Source of the DNA: G963675935 sp963823895
GTDB lineage: Bacteria > Planctomycetota > Planctomycetia > Pirellulales > Thermoguttaceae
Reading direction: 5' to 3'
Assembly: GCA_963823895.1 (NCBI GenBank)
Contig: CAWGNG010000034.1
Span: 1 to 64,000 of the forward strand
Length of the DNA: 64,000 nucleotides
The notes below the pieces were generated by a model. The model made no database searches. It was not told where the DNA came from and saw only the letters and a program-made list of their open reading frames with translations. Positions 1 to 7,854 of this stretch are shown here, in pieces (the stretch's first letter is position 1; each line of letters starts with the position of its first letter). Made by a program: the position numbers and the translations under genes.

Positions 1-1
1 A

Positions 2-130
2 ATTCCCGAACGTTGCGAACGCTGCGGCCGTAGGCTGCGCTACGTTGACGTTCTTGAGTCTGACGGCGAGCGAATACACGTCGGAAAGCAATGCTCCCGG
101 CGGCTGCAACGGAGGGAATCATGCCGCTAG
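2..130 (+). CDS. C-terminal part of a zinc-ribbon-like protein (5' end outside window)
   Basis: An open frame entering from the left edge reads about 42 residues to a TAG at 128-130. It carries CERCGRRLRYV and then VGKQCSRRL, so a CxxC pair is followed by a third Cys in a G-x-x-C context, typical of small zinc-ribbon tails on mobile-element proteins. It overlaps the following replication gene by 10 bases, and that gene's Shine-Dalgarno sequence lies within it, which suggests translational coupling in one operon. The function of the complete protein cannot be judged from this fragment. Confidence 0.5.
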   Translation: MPERCERCGRRLRYVDVLESDGERIHVGKQCSRRLQRRESCR

Positions 131-2568
131 TCGGCCAGAACGACGTGAAGGCCCTCAAACAGCAGGCGGTGGGACGCTGGCGGGAAATCCTCTCAACATT
201 GGGACGTTGCCCGGCAGAAGCCTTAGACGGTAAGAAACATCCCTGCCCAAAATGCGGCGGCAAGGATCGGTTCCGTTTCACCAATGTGGACGGCAACGGG
301 TCTTGCTACTGCAACCAATGCGCCAAGAGCATTGGCGACGGCATCGCGGCGCTCGTGTGGTTGCGGGGCTGGGACTTCAAGATGGCCCTGGCAGAACTGG
401 CGAAGCACCTTCGTGGGCCAGCGGCGGTAGCTCATGCCAAGGGCACCATCGAACCGCAAATCATCGCCAGCTATGATTACTGCAACGAAGCCGGCGACGT
501 GATTTTCCAAGTGGTACGTTACGAGCCGAAGGATTTTCGCCAGCGGCAGCCCAAGCCGAGCGGCGGTTGGGAATGGTCCGTCAAGGGGCTGCCCACCATT
601 CCCTATCGCTTGCCGGAACTGTTGGCCGATCCGGTGCAGCCGGTGGTCATTGTCGAAGGCGAAAAGGATGTAGACAACTTGGCCCACATCGGTGTGTTGG
701 CCACCTGCAACGCCGGCGGCGCGAAGAAGTGGCGCAAAGAGCATTCGCAGTACCTTGCCGGCCGCAAGGTTGCAATCCTACCCGACAACGATGATGCAGG
801 GCAAAAGCACGCCGACCGGGTCGCCCAATCGCTCCAAGGCATCGCTGAAACGATTCGGATTGTCGAACTGCCCGACTTGCCCCCTAAAGGCGACGTGAGT
901 GATTGGCTTGCAGCCGGCGGCACGAAAGCGGAGTTAGAACGACTGATTGACGCAACGCCTATTTGGACGCCGACGGCCGACAGCACCACCAAGGTGCCGC
1001 GATACACTCCGTTTCCTACGGACGTGTTGCCGAACGTTGTGGCCAGTTTCATCCGCGAAGGCGCGGCGGCCCTTGGCTGTGATGAGTCCTACGTCGCCTT
1101 GCCACTGTCGGCCATGTTGGCGTCGGCGGTGGGCAATTCACGGCGCATCCGGTTGAAACGTACCTGGTCCGAGCCGGGCACGATTTGGGCAGTGACCGTG
1201 GGCGAGAGCGGCACGCTCAAGAGCCCTGCCCACGACTTGGCGATGAAGCCCCTCCGCAGCGTCCAGGAGGCGGCGTTGAAAGAGCACGGCGACCGGATGA
1301 GAGAATACGCCCGTGGGAAGGCGTTGTATGCCTCAAAGCTGGATGAGTGGCGGAAGTCCGGCCAGAAGAAAGGCGAGCCACAACCCGATCCACCAACGGA
1401 GCCGGTGGCAGTGCGGTACGTCGTCAGCGATTGCACGGTCGAAGTGCTCGCCGTCTTGCTGGAACGACAACCGCGCGGTTTGCTCGTCGCACGCGATGAG
1501 CTATCCGGCTGGCTCAACGGCTTCGACGCTTACAAGAGTTCCCACGGGGCCGACGTGGCCCATTGGCTCTCGATGCACCGCGCTGGCCCGCTGACGGTCG
1601 ATCGAAAGGGCAACCCGCACCCAATTCACGTTCCCAGAGCCGCCGTGTGCATCGCGGGTGGTGCCCAGCCTAGAGCACTAATGGCGGCCTTGGGCGGCAG
1701 GGGCGAGAGGGAGCATTTTGACAATGGGCTGGCGGCGCGTCTGCTGGTCGCTATGCCGCCACCGCGTCCCAGACGATGGACGGAAAACGAACTGTCCGAA
1801 GACACGGAAATAGCCTTGGAAACGATTGTTGGTCGGCTGCTGATTCTCGATATGCCCGAAGATGAGAACGGCCAGCCTCAGGCCCGAGACATTCCCCTGA
1901 GTCCCCAGGGCAAACAGGCGTGGATCGACTTCTACAACGCCCATGTGCGCGAACAGTCGGCAATGACCGGGGATCTGGCCGCGGTATGGTCCAAGCTGGA
2001 GGGCTATGCGGCGCGGCTCGCCCTATTGATCCACTTGATTCGGGCGGAGTCCAACGATCCGACCTTGGCCAACGCCGGCGCTGTCGATGAGCGGAGTATC
2101 GCGGCGGGTGTGGCGTTATCACGGTGGTTTGGTGACGAGGCGGCCCGTGTGTACGCCGTCACCGGCGGTGACGCAGAGAGCCCCGAGGCCCGAGAACAGC
2201 GGGAGTTGCTGCGGATCATCCGGGACCGTGGCGGCGAGATAACCGTGCGGGACTTGATGCACGCCAGCCGGCGCTACCGTGGCAGCGCGGAGCAAGCGGA
2301 GAAATTGCTTCACCAATTGGTGACGACGGGAATCGCCGAAGCGCGGGAGAAGAGGCACGAAGCCGGCGGCCGTCCCGCAGTCGTTTACGCCCTGACAGAG
2401 GGCGGTAACGGTAACGGAACCTGCAAAATCCCCGAGAAAAAGAGGGTTGCGTTACCGTTACCGCATGTGGAGAAGGACAAAGCCAAGCCTGCGGTGCAGA
2501 CAAGTTTGGGCGCTAAAATTAAGGAAGCTGGGCTCAGGATTGTAGGTGGGCGCGTAATTAGGGGGTAG
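121..2568 (+). CDS. Toprim/DUF3987 primase-helicase-like replication protein of a mobile element
   Basis: Start ATG at 121 is preferred over an in-frame ATG at 91 because GGAGGG lies at 111-116; this gives 815 residues. Order of domains: a CHC2/P4-primase-type zinc site near residues 40-75 (HPCPKCGGKDRFRF, then CYCNQC), a Toprim core near 180-250 (VVIVEGEKD, then ILPDNDDAG with its acidic pair), and a long DUF3987 region with a P-loop-like GESGTLKS near residue 370. Proteins with this layout prime or unwind DNA for plasmids, phages and integrative elements. The serine recombinase downstream fits that reading. No frame disruption is visible. Confidence 0.85.
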   Translation: MPLVGQNDVKALKQQAVGRWREILSTLGRCPAEALDGKKHPCPKCGGKDRFRFTNVDGNGSCYCNQCAKSIGDGIAALVWLRGWDFKMALAELAKHLRGPAAVAHAKGTIEPQIIASYDYCNEAGDVIFQVVRYEPKDFRQRQPKPSGGWEWSVKGLPTIPYRLPELLADPVQPVVIVEGEKDVDNLAHIGVLATCNAGGAKKWRKEHSQYLAGRKVAILPDNDDAGQKHADRVAQSLQGIAETIRIVELPDLPPKGDVSDWLAAGGTKAELERLIDATPIWTPTADSTTKVPRYTPFPTDVLPNVVASFIREGAAALGCDESYVALPLSAMLASAVGNSRRIRLKRTWSEPGTIWAVTVGESGTLKSPAHDLAMKPLRSVQEAALKEHGDRMREYARGKALYASKLDEWRKSGQKKGEPQPDPPTEPVAVRYVVSDCTVEVLAVLLERQPRGLLVARDELSGWLNGFDAYKSSHGADVAHWLSMHRAGPLTVDRKGNPHPIHVPRAAVCIAGGAQPRALMAALGGRGEREHFDNGLAARLLVAMPPPRPRRWTENELSEDTEIALETIVGRLLILDMPEDENGQPQARDIPLSPQGKQAWIDFYNAHVREQSAMTGDLAAVWSKLEGYAARLALLIHLIRAESNDPTLANAGAVDERSIAAGVALSRWFGDEAARVYAVTGGDAESPEAREQRELLRIIRDRGGEITVRDLMHASRRYRGSAEQAEKLLHQLVTTGIAEAREKRHEAGGRPAVVYALTEGGNGNGTCKIPEKKRVALPLPHVEKDKAKPAVQTSLGAKIKEAGLRIVGGRVIRG

Positions 2569-2572
2569 ACGT

Positions 2573-2895
2573 ATGAACAAGTTACCGTCACCAAACGGTA
2601 CACAAACGGGGCGGGATGCGCGAGGGCGATTCGGCAAAGGCAACCCCGGCGGCCCCGGCAATCCCTTCGCGTCCGAAGTCGGTAAGCGACGCGCCGGCTG
2701 ATGAAAGCGATCAAGGACCGGGACATCGACCGGGCCGTCAAGGTCATGCGCGAGGTGATGAGCACCGGCAAAGCATCCGATCGGCTGGCGGCGGCCAAGC
2801 TGCTACTCGATCGTGCTCTTGGCCCTGCAATCGAGGTGGATTTGATCGAACGTCTGGAACAACTGGAGGCGGCCGTAGCAGGCCGGCGGCAATGA
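2573..2895 (+). pseudogene. GNPGG-type small mobile-element protein, frame broken at about 2699
   Basis: The first frame (2573-2701, 42 residues) has the hallmark GRFGKGNPGGPGNPF. It stops at a TGA at 2699-2701, which overlaps an ATG at 2701. The second frame (2701-2895, 64 residues) starts MKAIKDRDIDRAVKVM and continues with ASDRLAAAKLLLDRALG, the usual second half of DUF5681-like proteins. Restoring one C in GGCTG (to GGCCTG) at about 2698 joins both halves as one protein of about 107 residues. This is either a one-base deletion, a sequencing error, or real TGATG stop-start coupling. Such proteins commonly sit near transposons and integrases; their function is unknown. Confidence 0.6.
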
Positions 2896-3161
2896 GCCTT
2901 AAGAGTCGAGTCGTCAGGTTGGAACAGACCGTCAATGCCGCAGCGGACGCGGAACCAGCATCAATGGGCGACGATCCTCGCTTTATAGCTGCCTTGTGTG
3001 GGGCTTTGCCTGAAAAGGAACTGGAGGCGTTTGCCGCGCGGTGGCCTGAATTCGCCCGGCTGCTTGAACCGCCCGATCCCAATGAGGTGGACCCTATCGA
3101 AGCGGCGATTCGGGCGGTTGAGGATGAAGGCCAAGCACGGCTGGCAGGATTACAGGATTGA
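2892..3161 (+). CDS. small acidic hypothetical protein of the mobile element
   Basis: An 89-residue frame starts at the ATG at 2892, which overlaps the preceding stop (ATGA, 2892-2895), so translation is probably coupled. The N-terminus (MSLKSRVVRLEQTVNAAADA) looks like a short coiled coil; the remainder is acidic with PPDPNEVDPIEAAIRAVE. No family recognised. Its position between the GNPGG protein and the recombinase suggests an accessory role in the element. Confidence 0.55.
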   Translation: MSLKSRVVRLEQTVNAAADAEPASMGDDPRFIAALCGALPEKELEAFAARWPEFARLLEPPDPNEVDPIEAAIRAVEDEGQARLAGLQD

Positions 3162-3282
3162 ATTGAAACGAACGCGGGGGGCTTTACGTGTGGCCGATCA
3201 TCCGGTAAAATGTCGGTATCAAAAGTCCATCGGATGCTTGTAGGTTCTCTCCCATGCTGACTCTGTACAGCATATCGCAAAG

Positions 3283-3353
3283 CCCCATTGGCCCGAGCCG
3301 AGTGGTAACACCGGCCGCGTGGTCTACAAGCCGCGTTGATAGGACCAATGGGG
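3283..3353. repeat. inverted repeat upstream of the recombinase gene
   Basis: CCCCATTGG (3283-3291) is repeated inverted as CCAATGGGG (3345-3353), 53 bases apart, in the 220-base gap before the recombinase start. It could be an operator, a crossover-site arm or chance. No other structure is seen in the 3162-3381 gap. Confidence 0.35.
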
Positions 3354-3381
3354 TCTTGCCATTTCTTGGGAATTCACAATC

Positions 3382-5114
3382 ATGGCGGACGTTCTAAAGT
3401 TGATTCGGGCAGCGGCATACATCAGAATGAGCGGGCGGCAGCAGGACAAAAGCCCTGCCGAACAGCGTGCCGAGATTTCCAAACTGGCCGCCCGTGAAGG
3501 GTGCCAAGTGGTCCAGTGGTACACCGATGAGGCAATCACCGGCGATAGCTCCACCTCCAGTCGGCCCGGCTTGGCCGCCCTGCTCCAAGGCGCTGGGGCC
3601 GGCACGTTCAAGGTGGTGTTGGCGTGGCACACAAATCGCATTAGCCGCGAAGACCCGATGGATGCCATTGTCTTCTACAACCAGTTGCGGAAAGCCGGCG
3701 TGGGGCTTCACACTTGTTGCGAGGGTGCCATCGACCTGGAAGACTTCGCCAAGCAACTTCTCCTATTCATCAACCAAAAGGCCAACAACGACTTCCTCAT
3801 CGAAATGTCGGCCAAGACGCTGCGGGGCCGCATTGCCAATGCCAAGGCGGGCGGTCACAACGGCGGCCCGGCGATCTACGGCATGGACCGGGGGCTATTC
3901 GACTCAGCGGGTAATCTTGTGCGCCGCCTCCACCGCGGCGAGTACGTCAGGCAAGCAGGGCACCGGGTACATCTTCTGCCTTCCACCGATCAAGAGAAAA
4001 TCGACGCTGTTCGTTTCGCCTTCGCGCGGTTTGACCGTGCGGACCTTGGCGTCCGAGACTTGCGCGAGAGTTGGAGGCGAAGGGCTACCCCAGCCCGACC
4101 GGCAAGGGTTGGACACACCACAACGTGCGCCGGCTGCTGAGAACGACAGCTTATGTCGGCACGGCCCGATGGGGTGCAACGGCGTGGGGCAAGTATCACA
4201 GCGCCCGTGGTGAAGACATCGTTTCGACCAACGGCAACGGCAAGCACCGTGGAAGGCGACAGAAGCCCTTGGAAGATGCCATAGCCGTTGAGGGTGCCCA
4301 CAAGGGCATTATTCCCGTTGCCCTGTTCAATCGTGTGCAACGCAAGCTACCGCAATGTGAAAAGGCGTACCGGCCGTCTCGCCGCGCCGACTATCCGTTG
4401 GCCGGCTTGATCTTCTGCGGGAGTTGTGGGCAACCGATGTACGGCAACTCGCTCCACGCCAAGGATCGGCAGGGCAGCAAGCGGTACGAATACTCTCAGT
4501 ATGTTTGCAGCACCTACGTCAACCACGGCCGTGGCGGTGAGCACAACCCAACTTGCGGCCGGAACCCCATCGACGCCCAACGGGTTCTCGGCTGGCTGGT
4601 TCACAAACTCCGGCAAGTCTACCTGGGGCCGGGTCGGGATGCACTGGTCCAAGAGATCAAGAAGCAACTCAACGCCGAACCCAAGGCCAACAGCGGCGAC
4701 GTGGAGCGGTTGCAGAAGAAGGCTGCGGACTTGGAGCGGGAAGTATCTCGGCTGGTCAAGGCGATTCGCACCCTTGATGCTGCGGAACTGGTCGAGGAAT
4801 TGGCCCTCGTGCAAGCAGAACGTGACCGTGTGAAGGCGGAGATTGCCCAGGCCGGCAGATTCACCGATCCGGTAGACCTGGACAGCGAAGCAGAGCGGAT
4901 TGCAGACGGCCTATGGGAGATCGGCCAGCACTTGAACGATTCCGACCCCGCCGTCCTGCGCGAAGTGCTGCGTCAGTTCGTATCGCGGATCACTTGCCGG
5001 TGGGAAACCCGCAAGAACAAGAGCCGCACCCGTAGCCGGCTTGTCGGGGGCACGGTGGAACTGCGTGAGCAAACGCCGTTTTCCGTTTTAGGGGTAGCGG
5101 CGTTAGCTACTTGA
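3382..5114 (+). pseudogene. large serine recombinase (site-specific integrase family), frameshifted at about 4062
   Basis: The N-terminal resolvase domain starts MADVLKLIRAAAYIRMSG, with the catalytic Ser in YIRMS (residue 17), and continues with SRPGLAALL and LAWHTNRISRE. The recombinase domain, the zinc ribbon (CGSCGQPMYG, then YVCSTY and CGRNPID) and a long C-terminal coiled coil (about residues 440-520) lie in another frame from 4071. Adding one G at 4062 (TTGCGC to TTGGCGC) restores DLARELEAKGYPSPTGKGW and gives about 577 residues, normal for the family. These enzymes integrate and excise elements at att sites. As written the gene is inactive; one homopolymer base decides this. Confidence 0.85.
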
Positions 5115-5410
5115 CGCTCGCGCGTCGTTCAATTGTCTTTGGCGGCCATCGCGGGGCCGCCGCCATCGTTGGTTTACCTCGTCATCGCGTTGTCATCACA
5201 TTCCTCGCTGCCAGTCGCGGCACGGGAATACAATCGCCGCCATACCAAGAATCCCTCCGAAGTCAACAATCCGACCGCCCAAAATACGCCGGTTTTTAGG
5301 GGGGAGGGGGTGTGATTGAGCCGAGAGCCTATAGATTGTGCCAACGCAGCGTTGACTTGCACGCCTCCCCCACTGGGCTTAGAATGAAGCCAAGTCAACG
5401 TCTGTTACTA

Positions 5411-5483
5411 CGGTGGGGCAGACATTCCTGTCTGCCGGGCAAAACGCGGCACATTCGGCAGACAGGAATGTCTGCCCCACCGG
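5411..5483. repeat. family A double-hairpin palindrome (GGCAGACA arms), copy 1
   Basis: An arm with stem GGCAGACA, loop TTCC, stem TGTCTGCC, preceded by GGTGGG, is repeated inverted after a spacer of about 25 bases. It sits in the 429-base gap 5115-5543 between the recombinase and selD. The rest of that gap holds a short GGCGGCC/GGCCGCC hairpin at 5141-5161 and nothing else recognisable. Further copies are at 13271, 21367, 37016, 39016 and 53529. Confidence 0.85.
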
Positions 5484-5543
5484 ACAGAACGAAAACAACC
5501 CCCGGCTTCTTACCCGACCCGGCTACTCGCGACGGTAATCCCG

Positions 5544-7046
5544 ATGAAGGACTTGGCGAAGCGCAAGCGGGTGATGGCGCGTTCGATGCGGTTGGGACAC
5601 TGCATCTGCAACGCCAAGAAGTCGTGCCCCTGCGACGTCTTCCAGCAACAGGACATCTGCCCGTGTGCCGGCGAATCGGCGAACGGCGACGCCGGGCCGG
5701 TGTACCTGATGAGCATGGTGCAAAGCGCCGGCTGCGCGTCGAAAATCGACAAGGCGACGCTCGGCCGCGTGCTGGCGGGGCTGCCATTTTTCGACAACCC
5801 GCGAGTGCTGGTCGGAGCCCCGGCCGGCGACAACGCGGGCGTTTACCGGCTCGACGACGAAGTTGCCCTCGTGCAGACCGTCGATGTCTTCTCCCCGTCG
5901 GCCGACGATCCTTACACCTTCGGGCAGATTGCAGCGGCCAATTCGCTCAGCGACGTCTACGCGATGGGCGGGCGGCCGATCACGGCCCTTTCCATCGTCG
6001 GTTTTCCGCTGCACACCCTGCCGACCGACGCCCTGCATGAAATCCTTCGCGGCGGCATCGACAAGATGGCCGAGGCGGGCGTGGCGGTCGTCGGCGGACA
6101 CAGCATCAACGATCCCGAGGTCAAAGCCGGCTTCGCCGTCACCGGATTGATCCATCCCGAGCGGATTGTGACCAACGCCGCCGCCCGGCCGGGCGATTGT
6201 CTGATCCTGACGAAGCCGCTGGGGACGGGCATCATCACGTTCGCCGCGCAGATCGGCCGCGGCCCGGCCGGCGCGGTGGAGGCGGCCGCCCGGTCGATGG
6301 CCGCGCTCAACCGCAACGCGGCGCGGCTGATGATCGAGTGCGGCGCCCACGCCTGCACCGACGTGACCGGCTTTGGCCTGACGGGCCACTTGGGGGCGAT
6401 GGCCGCCGCGAGCGGCGTCGATGTCGAGATCATCTGGGACGACCTGCCGCTGCTGCCCGGCGTGCTCGAATGCCTGGCCGAGGGAATCGCTTCCGGAGCG
6501 GTCGAGCGGAATCGGGAATCGTCGGGCGACTGCCTGGTGGCGGATGACGGCGTGCAGCCGGCGATGCTCGATCTCTGCTTCGATCCACAAACTTCCGGCG
6601 GCCTGTTGATCGCGGTTGCGGCGTCGGCGGCAGGCGACTTCCTCGGCCGACTCCACGCCGCGGGTATAGCGGAAGCCGCAGCAATCGGCAACGTCGTAGC
6701 CGCGGGTACGGGCCGCGTCTTCTTGCGCAGCGACGGCCGGCGGCTGATTCCATCCTGTCGCGCCAAAGGGGACAGTCCCATTTTCGCTGACGCGAAAATT
6801 GGGACAGTCCCCCCGTCCAACTCCAAACAACAACCCTTAGCAGCGGAGGCCGACACGATGGCTTGCTGCGACCCCAATCATCAATCCGATCAGTCCGTAG
6901 GCGCTGCCGCCGGGGGCGTCACCGTGGCGGAGCGGAAGTTCCAAGAGTTCCTTCAGGCCGCCGGCGCGGCGGGGCGCTCGATGCGAAAACCAAGCAGGCC
7001 ATCGCCATCGCGTTGTCGGTGCTGGCCCGCTGCGAGCCGTGCGTGA
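5544..7046 (+). CDS. selD: selenide, water dikinase with Cys-rich N-terminal extension
   Basis: SelD makes selenophosphate from selenide and ATP for selenocysteine or selenouridine synthesis. The kinase starts near residue 54 with AGCASKID (catalytic Cys64, Lys67) and continues through DNAGVYRLDD, NSLSDVYAMGG, VVGGHSINDPEVK, DVTGFGLTGHLG and DPQTSGGLLI. It is preceded by about 45 residues with six cysteines in the pattern CxC-x5-CPC-x8-CPC (residues 20-41), resembling a ferredoxin-thioredoxin-reductase-like metal site. The natural end should be near residue 405. Instead the frame runs through a family C palindrome (6768-6812) and into the next gene before stopping at 7046. No selA, selB or tRNA-Sec is in the window. 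Confidence 0.88.
   Translation: MKDLAKRKRVMARSMRLGHCICNAKKSCPCDVFQQQDICPCAGESANGDAGPVYLMSMVQSAGCASKIDKATLGRVLAGLPFFDNPRVLVGAPAGDNAGVYRLDDEVALVQTVDVFSPSADDPYTFGQIAAANSLSDVYAMGGRPITALSIVGFPLHTLPTDALHEILRGGIDKMAEAGVAVVGGHSINDPEVKAGFAVTGLIHPERIVTNAAARPGDCLILTKPLGTGIITFAAQIGRGPAGAVEAAARSMAALNRNAARLMIECGAHACTDVTGFGLTGHLGAMAAASGVDVEIIWDDLPLLPGVLECLAEGIASGAVERNRESSGDCLVADDGVQPAMLDLCFDPQTSGGLLIAVAASAAGDFLGRLHAAGIAEAAAIGNVVAAGTGRVFLRSDGRRLIPSCRAKGDSPIFADAKIGTVPPSNSKQQPLAAEADTMACCDPNHQSDQSVGAAAGGVTVAERKFQEFLQAAGAAGRSMRKPSRPSPSRCRCWPAASRA
6768..6812. repeat. family C palindrome (GGGACAGTCCC arms) at the selD 3' end
   Basis: GGGGACAGTCCCATTTTCG is followed by a five-base spacer and its inverted copy. It is translated as part of the selD frame (residues 408-423), with no stop codon. 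Other copies: 12156, 18759, 19637, 63855. Confidence 0.85.
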
Positions 7047-7174
7047 TAAACCACTTGAAGAAGGCCCGCGCCGCCGGTTTCTCGCAGGAGGAGATCGACG
7101 AAGCGGCTTGGATGGGCATCGCCTTCGGCGGATCGCCGACGATGGTGTTTTACAATCGCTTGCGGAAGAATTGA
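6858..7174 (+). pseudogene. AhpD-like carboxymuconolactone decarboxylase family protein, frameshift at 6971-6974
   Basis: A strong GGAGG at 6845-6849, eight bases before the ATG at 6858, marks an independent start. The first 39 residues (MACCDPNHQSDQ..., FQEFLQAAGAAG) are in the selD frame. The rest (ALDAKTKQAIAIALSVLARC, EPCVINHLKKARAAGFSQEE, MGIAFGGSP) is one frame away. Adding one G to GGGG at 6971-6974 joins them into about 105 residues, normal for a single CMD domain. The CxxC (CEPC) and downstream His match the peroxidatic site of AhpD relatives that reduce hydroperoxides. The neighbouring SelD makes a redox link attractive, but no Sec codon is present here. Confidence 0.75.
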
Positions 7175-7181
7175 GGAGTAT

Positions 7182-7272
7182 CCGGCACACGCCGTGTGCC
7201 GTTGTTGTTGTCAGTTGTGATGTCATTCGTGTAGACCCAGAAATCGCGTGGACGGCACACGGCGTGTGCCGG
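7182..7272. repeat. family E palindrome (GGCACAC arms)
   Basis: A hairpin with stem GGCACAC, loop GCC, stem GTGTGCC at about 7184-7200 recurs with the complementary loop at 7254-7270, separated by about 53 bases. It fills the gap between the AhpD-like gene and the hypothetical gene at 7309. Confidence 0.8.
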
Positions 7273-7308
7273 CTACGCCAATCGCCGATGTAGGAACGGT
7301 TACGAAAA

Positions 7309-7806
7309 ATGAGACGCCGCTGGTTACGACTGCTGTTTCTCGTCTTCCTGCTCCTGGCCGGAAGCTATGCGCTTGTGTACGGGCTGTTTTTCCATCGAGC
7401 GATTCTCGAGGAGACGAAGCAGCGGGAGGTCACGATTGGTGTCAGCACGTTGGGCGATTCCGGCGAGTCGTCGCCCGAGAGCGGCGATGCGCAGGCCGCG
7501 CCGCCGGACAAGACGCCGCCGGAGAGCGGCCCCGCCTCGGAGGATGTCGATCCGTTTCGTTCGCCGCCGGCTGACGGCGGGCCTGCGGCTAGCTCCGGCA
7601 ACCCCTTCGAGAGCCCGCCTCCGCACGGCTTGCCGAATATCCCCGGCGTCCGATTGAAGAAGATTACGGAGGACTACGTCGAGTTGGTTGAGGATTCAGA
7701 ACCGGCGATCGTGCGAGACGTGACCGTCGGCGGAATAATGCTGCTGCCCAACGGCCACTTGAAGCGAACCTACAGCGGCAAGCCGCCCGCGCTCTGCCCT
7801 ACGTGA
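7309..7806 (+). CDS. membrane-anchored hypothetical protein with Pro/Ser-rich linker
   Basis: The protein has 165 residues. A basic start (MRRRWLRLL) leads into one hydrophobic segment (residues 7-27), then a low-complexity Pro/Ser/Gly/Glu stretch (about 45-108) and a small C-terminal domain (GVRLKKITEDYVELVED, VGGIMLLPNGHLKRTY). A single-span inner-membrane protein with its C-terminus outside the cytoplasm is inferred. No family recognised. It converges with the fhs cluster on the other strand, with about 50 bases between their ends. Confidence 0.55.
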   Translation: MRRRWLRLLFLVFLLLAGSYALVYGLFFHRAILEETKQREVTIGVSTLGDSGESSPESGDAQAAPPDKTPPESGPASEDVDPFRSPPADGGPAASSGNPFESPPPHGLPNIPGVRLKKITEDYVELVEDSEPAIVRDVTVGGIMLLPNGHLKRTYSGKPPALCPT

Positions 7807-7854
7807 GTGAAGTGAAGCCGGTCATGGTGTCCATGACCACGAAACTCGCCGCGA

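Noticed and set aside
5141..5161. GGCGGCC/GGCCGCC hairpin as terminator of the recombinase gene
   Set aside because: No T-run follows; could be chance in GC-rich sequence.
6858..7174. Possible selenoprotein next to selD
   Set aside because: The active-site positions are Cys codons (CEPC); the apparent disruption is a one-base frameshift, not an in-frame TGA.
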